In this document: piece by piece, positions 50,385-59,741 of the stretch | How the letters are laid out: each line of letters begins with the position of its first letter | Numbering within the stretch: the stretch's first letter is position 1 | DNA from: Blastochloris viridis | Lineage (GTDB): Bacteria > Pseudomonadota > Alphaproteobacteria > UBA2136 > UBA6156 | NCBI GenBank assembly: GCA_005768725.1 | Contig: VAFM01000001.1 | Coordinates: 959,758 to 1,023,757, forward strand | Direction of reading: 5' to 3' | Length of the DNA stretch: 64,000 bases | The notes under the pieces: generated by a model | What the model was told of the DNA's origin: nothing | The model's input: only the letters and a program-made list of their open reading frames with translations | The model's database searches: none | Position numbers and translations under genes: made by a program

Positions 50385-52982
50385 ATGGCGGTTAAAGAAA
50401 CTTCAGCAGTAAAAGTAAGCCCGGTGATGCAGCAGTATGCCGCCGCGCGTGCGCAATACCCCAATGCCATCATCATGTGCCGCATGGGCGACTTTTACGA
50501 GATGCTCGGCGATGATGCCGTGCTGGCCGCCGAAGCTTTGCAGATCACTTTGACCCGCCGCCGTTCGGCCCGCGAAGGTGATGAAGGTATTCCAATGTGC
50601 GGTGTGCCGTACCATGCCGCCGAAGGCTACATCGGTAAACTGCTGCAGAGCGGTTTTAAAGTGGCGCTGGTAGAGCAGATGGAAACGCCGGAAGAGGCGA
50701 AGAAGGCCCGTGGCAGCAGTGCGATTGTCCGCCGTGATGTGGTGCGCCTGTACACGCCCGGCACGCTGACCGAAGAGGCGTATCTCGGTACCAACGCGGC
50801 GCAGTATCTGGTCGCCGTGGCCAACGACAAAGGCGGCCGCGAAGGCGCCGTAAGCTGGCTGGATATGAGCACCGGTGATGTGGGTGTGCGCGTAGTGACC
50901 GACGCCACCGTGGGCAGCGTGCTGGCGGCGTTGCCGATTGGGGAAATCGTGGCCGGTGAGACGGTGCCGGACGCCTGGATGACCGGTGTTCCGCGACGCC
51001 TGGTGAGTGTGGAAAAGGGCCTATTTGCGCAGACCACGGCCGAAGCGGCGGTGAAGCGTGCGTACGGGGTATCGGACGTATCCGGTCTGGGCCTGCCCAA
51101 TGCCGCCGGGTTGCTGGCGGTGGGGGCGTTGATCGGCTATGCCGAGCTGACACAGGTGGGTAAGCTGCCAACCTTGCGCATGCCGAATGTGGTGAGCGGG
51201 CGCAGCCGCATGCAGATCGACCCGTCGACCCGCAAAAATCTGGAGCTGACCGAGAGTCTGGGCGGGCGTCGTGCCGACAGTCTGCTCGGTGTACTCGACC
51301 GTTGCGTGACCGGTGCCGGGGCGCGTTTGATGGCGCGCTGGGTGGCCGAGCCGTTGATGGATGTGAATGAGATCACGCGACGTCAGGATGCCGTGGCGAG
51401 CTTGCAGAACAGTCGCCAGCGGATGCAGGTGCGTGAGTTGCTCAAGCAGACCGGCGACGTGGCGCGGTGTGTAAGCCGCCTGCTATTGGGCCGTGGCGGA
51501 CCACGCGATTTGGGCGTACTGCGTGGTACAGGGTCGGTGATTCCGGAAATTCAGAACGCATTGCAGGGATGCGAAGGTTTGCTGAAAGCCCAGAGCGAAG
51601 GCTTGAGCGGGCTGGAAGAATTGACCGCGCTGCTGGAGCGTGGCCTGGCCGAAGAGCCCCTGCCCGCGCTGGTGCGTGACGGTGGCTTTATTGCCACCGG
51701 TTACGACCGCGACCTGGACAGCTACCGCGTGCTGGTGACCGACGGCAACCGCCTGCTGCAGGAGCTTGAGGAACGCGAGAGTGCCTCCGGCGTGCCGCTG
51801 AAACTGCGCTATAATCAGGTGTGGGGTTACTATCTCGAGATCACCAAACAGCACGAAAGCAAGGTGCCGAGCCACTGGCTGCACCGCCAGACCACCACCA
51901 GTACACACCGTTATTCCACGCCGGAACTGATGAGCCTGGAGCGCGAACTGGGCTCTGCCGGTGCCAAGGCGCAGAAGCGCGAGGAAGAGCTGCTGGCGGA
52001 ACTGGTGGAGGCGGTAAAGAAGGCCATCTACGCGTTACTGAGCGCCAGTGAAGCTTTGGCGACGCTGGATGCGCTGGCCTCTCTGGCCGACGTGGCGGCG
52101 CGTCACTTATGGACGCGTCCGGTCGTAGACGACAGCCGCGCGTTCCATATCGAAGCGGGCATGCACCCGGTGGTGGCAACCAAGGTGGCCGAGTTTGTAC
52201 CGAACAGCTGCGAGTTGACCGATGGCCAGATGTGGCTGCTGACCGGACCGAACATGGCCGGTAAAAGTACCTTCCTGCGGCAGAACGCCTTGCTGTGCAT
52301 TCTGGCGCAGATGGGCAGTTTTGTTCCCGCCAAGGCCGCGCATATCGGGGTAGCGGATGCCGTCTTTTCGCGTATCGGTGCCGCCGATGACCTGGCTGCC
52401 GGGCAGAGTACGTTCATGGTGGAAATGGTCGAAACCGCGCAGATTCTGAACCGCGCCACCACCCGCAGTGTGGTTATCTTAGACGAGTTGGGCCGCGGAA
52501 CCGCGACCTACGATGGTCTGGCGATTGCGTGGGCGTGCGTGGAAGATGTGGTGAGCCGCATCGGCTGCCGCACCCTGTTTGCCACCCACTATCACGAGTT
52601 GACCGCGCTGGAAGCGCAGCTCGATAACGTCTCCTGCTGGCAGGTGGCAGTGCGCGAGTGGAAGGGCGAGATCGTGTTTCTGCATGAAGTAAAACGCGGT
52701 GCGGCGGCCGGCAGCTACGGTGTGCAGGTAGCCAAGCTGGCCGGTGTGCCGAAGCAGGTGGTCAGTCGTGCCGATTCTCTGCTCGATGGCTTTTTGAAAG
52801 TAGCGCGGAATAAAGGTGTGGTACGGGTGGATGAACTGAGTCTGTTTTCGGCGCCGGTGGCCGCCCCGGTGGTTACCATTCGGACCGATGTGGAAGACCG
52901 TTTGAAGGAATTGGATGTGGATGGGCTTTCGGCGCGTGAGGCTTTGGAAGAGCTTTATAAACTGCGGGGGATGGTGCATTAA
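50385..52982 (+). CDS. mutS: DNA mismatch repair protein MutS
   Basis: 865 aa. Domain I with the mismatch-contacting Phe in MGDFYEM near residue 36; connector, lever and clamp domains follow; the ATPase has Walker A GPNMAGKST near residue 622, LDELGRGTATYDG, and the ATHYHEL signature. MutS binds mismatches and starts repair. AGGGGGAG lies 8 bases before the ATG. mutL is not in view. A terminator follows. Confidence 0.97.
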   Translation: MAVKETSAVKVSPVMQQYAAARAQYPNAIIMCRMGDFYEMLGDDAVLAAEALQITLTRRRSAREGDEGIPMCGVPYHAAEGYIGKLLQSGFKVALVEQMETPEEAKKARGSSAIVRRDVVRLYTPGTLTEEAYLGTNAAQYLVAVANDKGGREGAVSWLDMSTGDVGVRVVTDATVGSVLAALPIGEIVAGETVPDAWMTGVPRRLVSVEKGLFAQTTAEAAVKRAYGVSDVSGLGLPNAAGLLAVGALIGYAELTQVGKLPTLRMPNVVSGRSRMQIDPSTRKNLELTESLGGRRADSLLGVLDRCVTGAGARLMARWVAEPLMDVNEITRRQDAVASLQNSRQRMQVRELLKQTGDVARCVSRLLLGRGGPRDLGVLRGTGSVIPEIQNALQGCEGLLKAQSEGLSGLEELTALLERGLAEEPLPALVRDGGFIATGYDRDLDSYRVLVTDGNRLLQELEERESASGVPLKLRYNQVWGYYLEITKQHESKVPSHWLHRQTTTSTHRYSTPELMSLERELGSAGAKAQKREEELLAELVEAVKKAIYALLSASEALATLDALASLADVAARHLWTRPVVDDSRAFHIEAGMHPVVATKVAEFVPNSCELTDGQMWLLTGPNMAGKSTFLRQNALLCILAQMGSFVPAKAAHIGVADAVFSRIGAADDLAAGQSTFMVEMVETAQILNRATTRSVVILDELGRGTATYDGLAIAWACVEDVVSRIGCRTLFATHYHELTALEAQLDNVSCWQVAVREWKGEIVFLHEVKRGAAAGSYGVQVAKLAGVPKQVVSRADSLLDGFLKVARNKGVVRVDELSLFSAPVAAPVVTIRTDVEDRLKELDVDGLSAREALEELYKLRGMVH

Positions 52983-52987
52983 ATGCC

Positions 52988-53018
52988 AACAGCCGCCCCG
53001 AGGGGCGGCTGTTTTTTT
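52988..53018. terminator. Bidirectional terminator after mutS
   Basis: AACAGCCGCCCC / GGGGCGGCTGTT arms around GA, then T run. Confidence 0.85.
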
Positions 53019-53032
53019 ATATGGGATACTGA

Positions 53033-53392
53033 TCAGTCAGCCGGATATCCGTACTTTTTACGGATGAGCTCAAGTTCTTGCGCGACAATCCGTTCCACGC
53101 GGAGGTCAATACTGCACATGGTTTTGGTGAGCGGTGCTATGAAGACGTTATTCGCTCGTGCCGCTTCGCAACCAAACTGGGCGTCGAGCTGTTTGAATTC
53201 TTCGACACGTTCTGCAAAGACGATGTTACGTACACGGCACTGACTGTAATCGTAGTCAGACTTATCGAACGCCGTCAGGCACTGCTGTTGAGCGGGCGTG
53301 AGCTCCACCTTGGACCAATCGGCGATTTGTCCGGCCCTAGCTGGTACAGTCAGGCTCACCAGCGCGGTGATGAGTACAAGTATTCGCTTCAT
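53033..53392 (-). CDS. Hypothetical exported protein
   Basis: 119 aa with a signal peptide (MKRILVLITALVSLTVPARA) and four Cys in the mature part (QQCLTAF, SQCRVRN, FGCEAAR, TMCSID), spaced as two likely disulfides in a helical bundle. No family recognised. It is divergent from murJ, with a small CAGGCCC hairpin at 53412-53429 in the leader. Confidence 0.65.
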   Translation of the reverse strand: MKRILVLITALVSLTVPARAGQIADWSKVELTPAQQQCLTAFDKSDYDYSQCRVRNIVFAERVEEFKQLDAQFGCEAARANNVFIAPLTKTMCSIDLRVERIVAQELELIRKKYGYPAD

Positions 53393-53542
53393 GCGTATTT
53401 CCTTAAAGTATCAGGCCCGACGGGGCCTGTTGTTGCAAAGCCCCGCAGCCCGTTCAAACGAGTGCGTTAGCCGGGTTATGGGGTCTAGTAGTCGCATTTG
53501 CAAGATGCTAGGGTGCGGACATAACAAAAGGCTCCCTGCTTA

Positions 53543-55183
53543 ATGGCGATTTTGAAGAATTCGGTGATTGTGGCGTTCTGGACCATGGCCAGCCGTGGAC
53601 TTGGTTTTGCGCGGGACCTGCTGATCGCCAACAAGCTCGGGGCGGGTACGGCGTCGGATGCGTTCTTCATTGCGCTGATGCTGCCGAACCTGCTGCGCCG
53701 GTTGTTTGGTGAGGGTGCCTTTAACGTCGCGTTCGTGCCGATTCTGGCGCGTCACAAGGCCAAAAGTGATGCCGAGGCGATGGCGTTTGCCAGCGCGACC
53801 CTAAGCTGGCTGTTGCCGGTGGTGACGCTGGTGACGATTCTCGGCATCATCTTCATGCCGGTACTGGTAAGCATTCTGGCCAGCGGCTGGGTCGGTCAGC
53901 CGGAGAAATTTGATCTGGCCGTTGAGCTCGGGCGCATCACCTTCCCGTATCTGGGGCTTATTACCTTTGCGGCGTTTTTAGGTGCGGTGTGCAATACCTT
54001 CGGCCAGTTTGCGGCCTATGCGATGGTGCCGGCATTGCTCAACCTCAGCATTCTGATGTGCCTGTTCGCGCTACCCGAGACTCTTGGCTTGCCGCCGGCG
54101 GATGCCGCCGCGCTGGCGATTCCGCTGGGGGGTTTGGCGCAGGCGATTTATATGTGGTGGGCGGTGAAGAAGCTCGGCCTCACGCTACGCTTCCAGTGGT
54201 TCCCGAAGCATGTTGACCTGAAGAAAGTGCTGATCCGTATGGGGCCTGCTGCTGTGGGCGTGGGCGTGCTGCAGCTGAGTCTGATCGTCGACAACACCGC
54301 TGCGAGTTATCTGGGTGAAGGGATCATCTCGTTTTTACAATATGCCAACCGCTTTTACCAATTGCCGCTGGCGTTGATCGGGATTGCGGTGGCGACGGTC
54401 TTGCTGCCGCACCTTTCAGTACTGCTGGGTGAAGGCAACAAGGCCGGAGCGACCAAGAGCTTTACCGATGCCTTAGGGGGATGTTTGGCGTTGGCGATGG
54501 GGAGTTGTGTGGGCCTGCTTTTGCTGGCGCCAGAGATGATGCTGACGTTGCTCAAGCACGGCGAAATGACCGCCTTTGAAGCACAGGCCGTGGCGTGGAC
54601 GATGATGGGCTATGTGATCGGGCTGCCCGCGTACATTCTCACCAAAGTGACCGCTCCGGCGTTTTTTGCCGCCGAAGACCCGATGAGCCCGGTGAAAGCC
54701 GGGGCCTATGCGCTGCTGCTGAACGGCTTTTTGAATGTCCTTATCGTGCTGTATGCCGCCCGGTTGGGATACGGGGATGTGGCCTTTGTGGGTATCGCTA
54801 TCGCCACCGCGCTGGGCGGTTATCTGAATGCCTACCTGCAATGGCACTGGCTGAACAAGAAGGGCGTGCTGGCAATCGATGCGCCGCGGATGGGTCGCGA
54901 TATCGTGAAGATGCTGATGGTGGGTGCTCTGATGGGCAGTGTAATTTTGCTGATGAAGCTGGCCCTGCCCTATCAGGTGGAATGGAATCTGTTCGTGCGC
55001 CTGCTGTGGCTGGGCGGCGTGATGTTGATCAGCGGGCTGGTCTTCGTGATCGGCATTGAGTACTCGGGTCTGCTGAACCTGCGCCGCTTAGCCAAGGACA
55101 TGATGCACCGCAAGAAGATGAAGATCGCGGTGAAAGACGGCGCTAAGAAGGGCGAGAGCGTCGACCTGCGCGGCGACTTTTAA
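53543..55183 (+). CDS. murJ: Lipid II flippase MurJ
   Basis: 546 aa with about 14 membrane helices. TMASRGLGFARDLLIANKLGAG, DAFFIALMLPNLLRRLFGEG and FNVAFVPI are the MurJ/MviN opening; further signature VLLPHLSVLL follows. It moves lipid-linked peptidoglycan precursor across the inner membrane. AAAAGG lies about 11 bases before the ATG. Its last 41 bp overlap the convergent SURF1 gene. Confidence 0.95.
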   Translation: MAILKNSVIVAFWTMASRGLGFARDLLIANKLGAGTASDAFFIALMLPNLLRRLFGEGAFNVAFVPILARHKAKSDAEAMAFASATLSWLLPVVTLVTILGIIFMPVLVSILASGWVGQPEKFDLAVELGRITFPYLGLITFAAFLGAVCNTFGQFAAYAMVPALLNLSILMCLFALPETLGLPPADAAALAIPLGGLAQAIYMWWAVKKLGLTLRFQWFPKHVDLKKVLIRMGPAAVGVGVLQLSLIVDNTAASYLGEGIISFLQYANRFYQLPLALIGIAVATVLLPHLSVLLGEGNKAGATKSFTDALGGCLALAMGSCVGLLLLAPEMMLTLLKHGEMTAFEAQAVAWTMMGYVIGLPAYILTKVTAPAFFAAEDPMSPVKAGAYALLLNGFLNVLIVLYAARLGYGDVAFVGIAIATALGGYLNAYLQWHWLNKKGVLAIDAPRMGRDIVKMLMVGALMGSVILLMKLALPYQVEWNLFVRLLWLGGVMLISGLVFVIGIEYSGLLNLRRLAKDMMHRKKMKIAVKDGAKKGESVDLRGDF

Positions 55184-55817
55184 GATACGCGAACACACAC
55201 AATAGCGGGAAGGCCAGCGCCATCCCCAGCCATTGCAGCGCATACGACAAATGCTTGGTGGGTGCCGGTAAGGGCGGCGGTACGGCGGTGATCTCTTCGG
55301 AGGACGCAGTACGGCTCAGGAAGTAGACCGGTTGGGTGTCACTCACGATCAATTGCGGATTCAAAAACGCCAGCAGGCGCGGGTGGGTAGTGGTATCCGG
55401 GCCGCGCAACCAGCCCTTGCGCTGCGGGAACGGTTGCCAGACACCAGCCAGATCGGCGCCGATGTCGGTGGGCATCAGCTGCGAAAAATCCGGTGACATA
55501 TCGGCATGGTAGCGCGGGGTGGCATAGCCGCGGTCGATGATAATCGTGCCAGACGGCGTGGACAGCGGAGTGAGGATACGCCAGCCGATCTCGGCTTCCG
55601 GATTGCGCGGATTCGGTTGGTTGGTGAGGGCGAAGGTGGCCTCCGGCTGCCACGTGCCACTGAGAGACTGCGAGGGACGCGCGGCGAACTCGGCCTGCTC
55701 GGTCAGGCTTTGGTGATAGCGGTTGCGCTGCCAGTTGGACAGACTGAGAAGACCTGCTTCGATGCCAAAAGCGAGCACAAGCAGCGGAACGATTCTTACA
55801 AACCGGTGTTTTTTCAT
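55143..55817 (-). CDS. SURF1-family protein (cytochrome oxidase assembly)
   Basis: 224 aa from the ATG at 55817. One helix at each end (about residues 5-25 and 195-215) and the SURF1 core between: NWQRNRYHQSLTEQAEF, the G-W-R-I-x-T-P-L block, VWQPFPQRKGWLRGP and YALQWLGMALAF near the C terminus. SURF1 helps insert heme a into oxidase subunit I; a CuA subunit II gene lies at 15.7 kb. The frame continues upstream to 56633 on the strand opposite the PerM-type gene and is a shadow there. Confidence 0.85.
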   Translation of the reverse strand: MKKHRFVRIVPLLVLAFGIEAGLLSLSNWQRNRYHQSLTEQAEFAARPSQSLSGTWQPEATFALTNQPNPRNPEAEIGWRILTPLSTPSGTIIIDRGYATPRYHADMSPDFSQLMPTDIGADLAGVWQPFPQRKGWLRGPDTTTHPRLLAFLNPQLIVSDTQPVYFLSRTASSEEITAVPPPLPAPTKHLSYALQWLGMALAFPLLCVFAYLKSRRAGRRSRPS

Positions 55818-55904
55818 AAGCGCACATTGCGCGTTGGCGCACACAATGGCAAGCTGTGTTCCAGCGAAGCGCTTCCCCTTCAATAAGGATTTTAAAACAC
55901 CGGC

Positions 55905-57011
55905 ATGGCCATCACCCGACACCACCTGCTTGCTATTTTTCTGACGCTGCTGCTGGTGGGCGGCACATTGCTGTTTCTGGATTCGGTCAGCGGCATTCTG
56001 CTGCCGTTTGTAGTCGGTGTGGTGCTGGCGTATCTGATCGACCCGCTGGTGAGCCGCCTGCACCGCTACGGTATTCCCCGCAGCCTGGCCAGCGCGTTGC
56101 TGGTGGCTACCGCCATCAGTGTGCTTGGTATTGCGCTGGTGCTGGGTATCCCCATGCTGATCGAACAGCTGTCCAGCTTCCTGCAACGCCTGCCGGTGTA
56201 TATTATGACCCTGCAGCATTATGTGCTGCCCAGCAAACTGGGCACGCTCAGCGGCCTGCTGGATGTGAAGCCGACGGTGGAAACACTGCTGCGCCCGCTG
56301 GGATTGATCGGCGCCAAAGGGGCCGAGTGGACCGTGCAGGCCATGCAGCAGGCGATGAGCGGCATTGCCTGGCTGGTGAATATTACCCTGCTCATCGTGA
56401 TGACGCCGGTGGTGGCGTTCTACTTCCTGATCGACTGGCCGGGTATCAGCGAGCGTGTGTTTCTGACCCTGCCCAAAACCTGGCGTAAGCAGGCCAAGCA
56501 GCTGGCCCAGGAAATCGACGTCAAGCTGGCGGCGTACCTGCGCGGGACCTTTGCGGTGTGCGTGCTGCTCGGGTTGTTCTATGCCGCGGCACTGACCGGC
56601 ATGGGCTGGTTCGCCACCCTGCTGGCGGGGCAATCGGTCGACACCCTGGAAATGGGTTGGGCTATTGGTCTGCTCACCGGTTTGCTGGCCTTCCTGCCGG
56701 TGATTGGCGGTACCATCGGGATTCTGCTGATGTTCGGGGTGGCGCTGATCCAGTACCAGTTACAGATCTGGGAGCCGTATGCGCTGCTGGGTGTGATCTA
56801 CATGATCGGACAGATTCTGGAAGGCTACGTACTGACCCCGCTGCTGGTCGGTCACCGCGTAGGCCTGCACCCACTGTGGGTGATGTTCGCGCTGATGGCC
56901 GGTGCCACCCTTGGCGGGATTGGCGGGATGATGCTGGCCGTGCCGATCTCGGTGATTTTAAGCGTATTGCTGCCCCGCGTGCTGGCGCTTTGGCGGGCAT
57001 CTATCGACTAG
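55905..57011 (+). CDS. PerM/AI-2E family permease-like membrane protein
   Basis: 368 aa and about eight membrane helices. LPFVVGVVLAYLIDPLVSRLHRYGIPR near the start and GFAFLPVIGG-like LLAFLPVIGGTIGILL followed by EGYVLTPLLVGHRVGLHPLWVMF near the end are the signature of the family (TqsA, PerM). Members export or exchange small molecules, in some cases AI-2 or ions; substrate unknown here. AAGGA is distant from the ATG. It is divergent from SURF1. Confidence 0.85.
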   Translation: MAITRHHLLAIFLTLLLVGGTLLFLDSVSGILLPFVVGVVLAYLIDPLVSRLHRYGIPRSLASALLVATAISVLGIALVLGIPMLIEQLSSFLQRLPVYIMTLQHYVLPSKLGTLSGLLDVKPTVETLLRPLGLIGAKGAEWTVQAMQQAMSGIAWLVNITLLIVMTPVVAFYFLIDWPGISERVFLTLPKTWRKQAKQLAQEIDVKLAAYLRGTFAVCVLLGLFYAAALTGMGWFATLLAGQSVDTLEMGWAIGLLTGLLAFLPVIGGTIGILLMFGVALIQYQLQIWEPYALLGVIYMIGQILEGYVLTPLLVGHRVGLHPLWVMFALMAGATLGGIGGMMLAVPISVILSVLLPRVLALWRASID

Positions 57012-57083
57012 GGTTTGGTTGTACGCCGCACCCGCGTGGTGGTATGCTGACCCTTAATAAGAGTTAGCAGAAGGACAGCCGCG

Positions 57084-57668
57084 ATGACCACTACGTTCCT
57101 GGGATTTTTTGTCAACCGCGCCACGCGTGAAGAGTTTGTCGCGCCGATCGAGGCCGACGACGCCACCATCGCCCGCATGGAATTTTACAGCGCCTACCCG
57201 GAAAGCCGCTTTCAGTTGCTGACCGTGTACTCCCGCAAAGAGCTGGAACACGTACTGAGCGGTGTTGACCGCTGGCCGGGCCTGCCGAGCAAGGTTCAGG
57301 AGCCGGTGCGTACCGATCTTTCCAAAGTGACCGCCAGCACCCGCGGCCTGCCGCCCCTGCCCGGTCAGGTTCAGGCTAAAATTGAACAGGTGGATGCCGC
57401 CACCGACACCCAGCCGATGCCGGCCTGGATGAAGAGCTTTGTACAGCAACAGCAGATCAAGGCGGCGGCTGCCCCCAAGGCGCAGGCTACCTCGGTTCTG
57501 GAACAGAACATGGCGGCTCCCAAGACCAGCCTGCAGCAGGTCAGCCTGATTGAAAAACTGAAGGCCGCCCGTGGCGAGACCATGGCGGCACCCAAAGCCG
57601 AACCGACCATTGTGCAGCAGGCCAAGGCTGGCAGTGTGATCGACATTCTGAAGGGGATGCGCAAGTAA
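57084..57668 (+). CDS. Hypothetical protein
   Basis: 194 aa. An N-terminal globular part (about residues 1-70, FLGFFVNRATREEFVAPIE) and a long Ala/Gln/Lys-rich tail with repeated AAPK units (about 140-180), ending VIDILKGMRK. No family recognised. AAGGA lies 8 bases before the ATG and it may be co-transcribed with the permease 72 bp upstream. A weak hairpin follows. Confidence 0.6.
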   Translation: MTTTFLGFFVNRATREEFVAPIEADDATIARMEFYSAYPESRFQLLTVYSRKELEHVLSGVDRWPGLPSKVQEPVRTDLSKVTASTRGLPPLPGQVQAKIEQVDAATDTQPMPAWMKSFVQQQQIKAAAAPKAQATSVLEQNMAAPKTSLQQVSLIEKLKAARGETMAAPKAEPTIVQQAKAGSVIDILKGMRK

Positions 57669-57696
57669 GGTGTTGGTGACGACTTACCTGACTTAG

Positions 57697-57718
57697 GGAG
57701 CCTGCGGGCTCCGTTTCT
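57697..57718. terminator. Weak terminator-like hairpin
   Basis: GGAGCC / GGCTCC arms around TGCG followed by GTTTCTT, between convergent genes. Confidence 0.4.
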
Positions 57719-58794
57719 TATGCGGGAGATTTCAATTCGCCGTTTTCCATCGGCACAACATGCAGACCCGGCAGCGTGGTGGGCGGCATTTCGGTGTCGG
57801 TGAGCCAGATCTGGCAGCCGGAAGTGAGCAGAGTTTCGATGAGGAGTTGGCGGCGGGCGGCGTCGAGGTGGGCCGAAAATTCATCGATGAGGACCAGCGG
57901 TGGACGGTTTTGGGATTGGGTCAGCAGTTGGACATGCCCCACCAGCCAGTGGATGAGCCCGCGCTTATGCTGGCCAGACGAGGCTTGGGCCAGCGGAATG
58001 CTGCGCCCGTCTTCCAGAATGAGGTTGCCACTGAGGTCGAGCGTGTTCGGCCCGGCGTGAGTACGGCCGATGCGCGCATCGATGTCCCGCGAGCGCTCGA
58101 ACTTGCCCTTGAGCGCGGCGATGGGGTTATCGTCCTTCATCACTTCCAGCGCATTTCCGCTGAGAGCAAGGGTTACACCGTGGAGGTGCGGTTCGAGGCG
58201 GGTCAGATACTCCATACGGTTTTTCAGAACCTGAATGCCCCACTCGGCGGTCAGGCGTTCTTCGGCATCCAGCCAGTCGTCTCCATATTCTCCTGTTTGG
58301 CCATTCTGCAGCAGGCGCAGGCGTGACTGACGGTGGAGGTTAAAACGGCTGACTGCTTCGGCATGAGCCGGAATAAGCGCGACGGTCAGGTCATCCAGCC
58401 AGCGGCGGCGGTTGGCGGGCGGGCCGGAAAAGAGGAAATCGGTATTGGGGGTCAACCAGACGACGCTGCCGTGGCGGGCCATAGCTTCCAGCGCCTGGCG
58501 GTGGGTGTCGATGGTGAGCAGGCGCTCGGATTTGCGGTAAACCTGGCCGAACTCAGCGCCGGAGTCCAGCTGCGCCCAGATACCCCACTCCTTGGCACCG
58601 GACTGAATCTGGGCTTTGCCCTCCGCCGTCAACAGGCCGCGGGTAGGTGTCAGCAGGGAAAGGGCTTCCAGCACCGAGGTTTTGCCGCTGCCGTTCTGGC
58701 CGATAAGGGCGACGACCTGCGCGTCGTCGGGCACGGGCAGATTCACGCTGCCGAGATTGCGGAAATGGCTGAGCTTGAGGTGGCTGACGCGCAT
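57718..58794 (-). CDS. recF: DNA replication and repair protein RecF
   Basis: 358 aa from the ATG at 58794 (MRVSHLKLSHFRNL). Walker A GQNGSGKTSVLEALS at the start, an SMC-like middle, a signature SSGQHKR near residue 275 and Walker B PPLVLIDEFSAHLD. LFSGPPANRRRWLD is the RecF family motif. It loads RecA at gaps through RecFOR. The frame extends a further nine codons upstream but the family starts at this Met. dnaN and gyrB, often neighbours, are not here. Confidence 0.94.
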   Translation of the reverse strand: MRVSHLKLSHFRNLGSVNLPVPDDAQVVALIGQNGSGKTSVLEALSLLTPTRGLLTAEGKAQIQSGAKEWGIWAQLDSGAEFGQVYRKSERLLTIDTHRQALEAMARHGSVVWLTPNTDFLFSGPPANRRRWLDDLTVALIPAHAEAVSRFNLHRQSRLRLLQNGQTGEYGDDWLDAEERLTAEWGIQVLKNRMEYLTRLEPHLHGVTLALSGNALEVMKDDNPIAALKGKFERSRDIDARIGRTHAGPNTLDLSGNLILEDGRSIPLAQASSGQHKRGLIHWLVGHVQLLTQSQNRPPLVLIDEFSAHLDAARRQLLIETLLTSGCQIWLTDTEMPPTTLPGLHVVPMENGELKSPA

Positions 58795-58833
58795 GTTCGT
58801 TTTGTAGCACGAACGGCGCACGGTTTGTAGCGC

Positions 58834-59196
58834 TTAGCGGATGACGGTGCCGTTACCGTCCGGGCGGATGCCCATGCGGCTTCCGCCCTCCTGCGCATAA
58901 GGAGCGAGCGGGCAGCGGCGATACGCGACCGAATCGTTCACGCCGTTTTGGGTAATAATCCGGTTCTGGCTATTCTTATGCAGGCAGATATCCTGCTCGG
59001 CCAGTTGCTCTTTGCGCTGGGCGCTGGGGAAGGCTTCACTGAAACCGGTGACATCGCTGCCAACCCCCAGCCAGCGGGTCGAGGTCAGGTCGTCCCAGTC
59101 ACGCTTCATATAAAGCGCGCGCTCTTCACCAACAATACCGCAACCGGCCAAGGCCAGCAGACTTGCCGTGAAGAGAAAGCGGGAAGCGAGACGCAC
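58834..59196 (-). CDS. Hypothetical lipoprotein
   Basis: 120 aa from a GTG start with GGAGAGA six bases upstream. Signal helix and lipobox LAGC (Cys about residue 19). The mature part is polar with Cys in QDICLHKN and YRRCPLAP. No family recognised. It ends 39 bp before the recF start on the same strand, so they may share a transcript. Confidence 0.65.
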   Translation of the reverse strand: MRLASRFLFTASLLALAGCGIVGEERALYMKRDWDDLTSTRWLGVGSDVTGFSEAFPSAQRKEQLAEQDICLHKNSQNRIITQNGVNDSVAYRRCPLAPYAQEGGSRMGIRPDGNGTVIR

Positions 59197-59213
59197 CGGT
59201 GTCTCTCCGAACC

Positions 59214-59687
59214 CTACAGACTACCGAACTGGAGCTCGGCGGCGCTTTGGTAGACCTTACCGATTTCGCGCTCCCACACGCCGGTGGTTACGGTGTGCAT
59301 GTACCAGTCGTTGCCGAAGCACAGCTGCGGCAGCACGGCCGGACGCATACCGGCATTGAAAAGGGAGAAGCCTGCGGCCAGCAGGTTGGCGTCAGTATGG
59401 CAACCGGCCACCAGCACTTCGTCCGGCTGTTGCTTCTTCAGCCATTCCAGCGCCTGGGCGGGAATACCGAAACCCGGCTTGGGGAATGTTGCCATGGCGG
59501 AAATCATCGTGGTGCTGTCTTGCGGCGGGGTGCGACCGAACTTGACCAGCGGGACCTGTTGTTCATCATGAACGAACAGCGTGGCACAGGTTGGCATGGT
59601 CGCGGCCAACTGGTTGATCTGCGCCACCATCCCCGGCCCGGGACGGAAGTAGTTCTGCATATCGACCACGATCATACAACGGTTCAT
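59214..59687 (-). CDS. Isochorismatase-like cysteine hydrolase
   Basis: 157 aa with the family core: catalytic Asp in IVVDMQNYF (about residue 9), and the nucleophile Cys in VAGCHTDANLLAAGFSLFNAG (about residue 95). A Lys in the middle completes the triad, though the exact one (VKFGR or FPKPG) is not certain. The protein is shorter than most members (180-220 aa). Substrate unknown. It is followed on the same strand by the lipoprotein gene. Confidence 0.8.
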   Translation of the reverse strand: MNRCMIVVDMQNYFRPGPGMVAQINQLAATMPTCATLFVHDEQQVPLVKFGRTPPQDSTTMISAMATFPKPGFGIPAQALEWLKKQQPDEVLVAGCHTDANLLAAGFSLFNAGMRPAVLPQLCFGNDWYMHTVTTGVWEREIGKVYQSAAELQFGSL

Positions 59688-59741
59688 GTTCAGTCCTATA
59701 TTATAAGCTTGCCGGTTTTGCTCCGGTATGGCCCGCCCCGC

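Noticed and set aside
55818..56633. N-terminal extension of the SURF1 gene
   Set aside because: It is opposite the PerM-type permease gene, and SURF1 proteins begin at the ATG at 55817.
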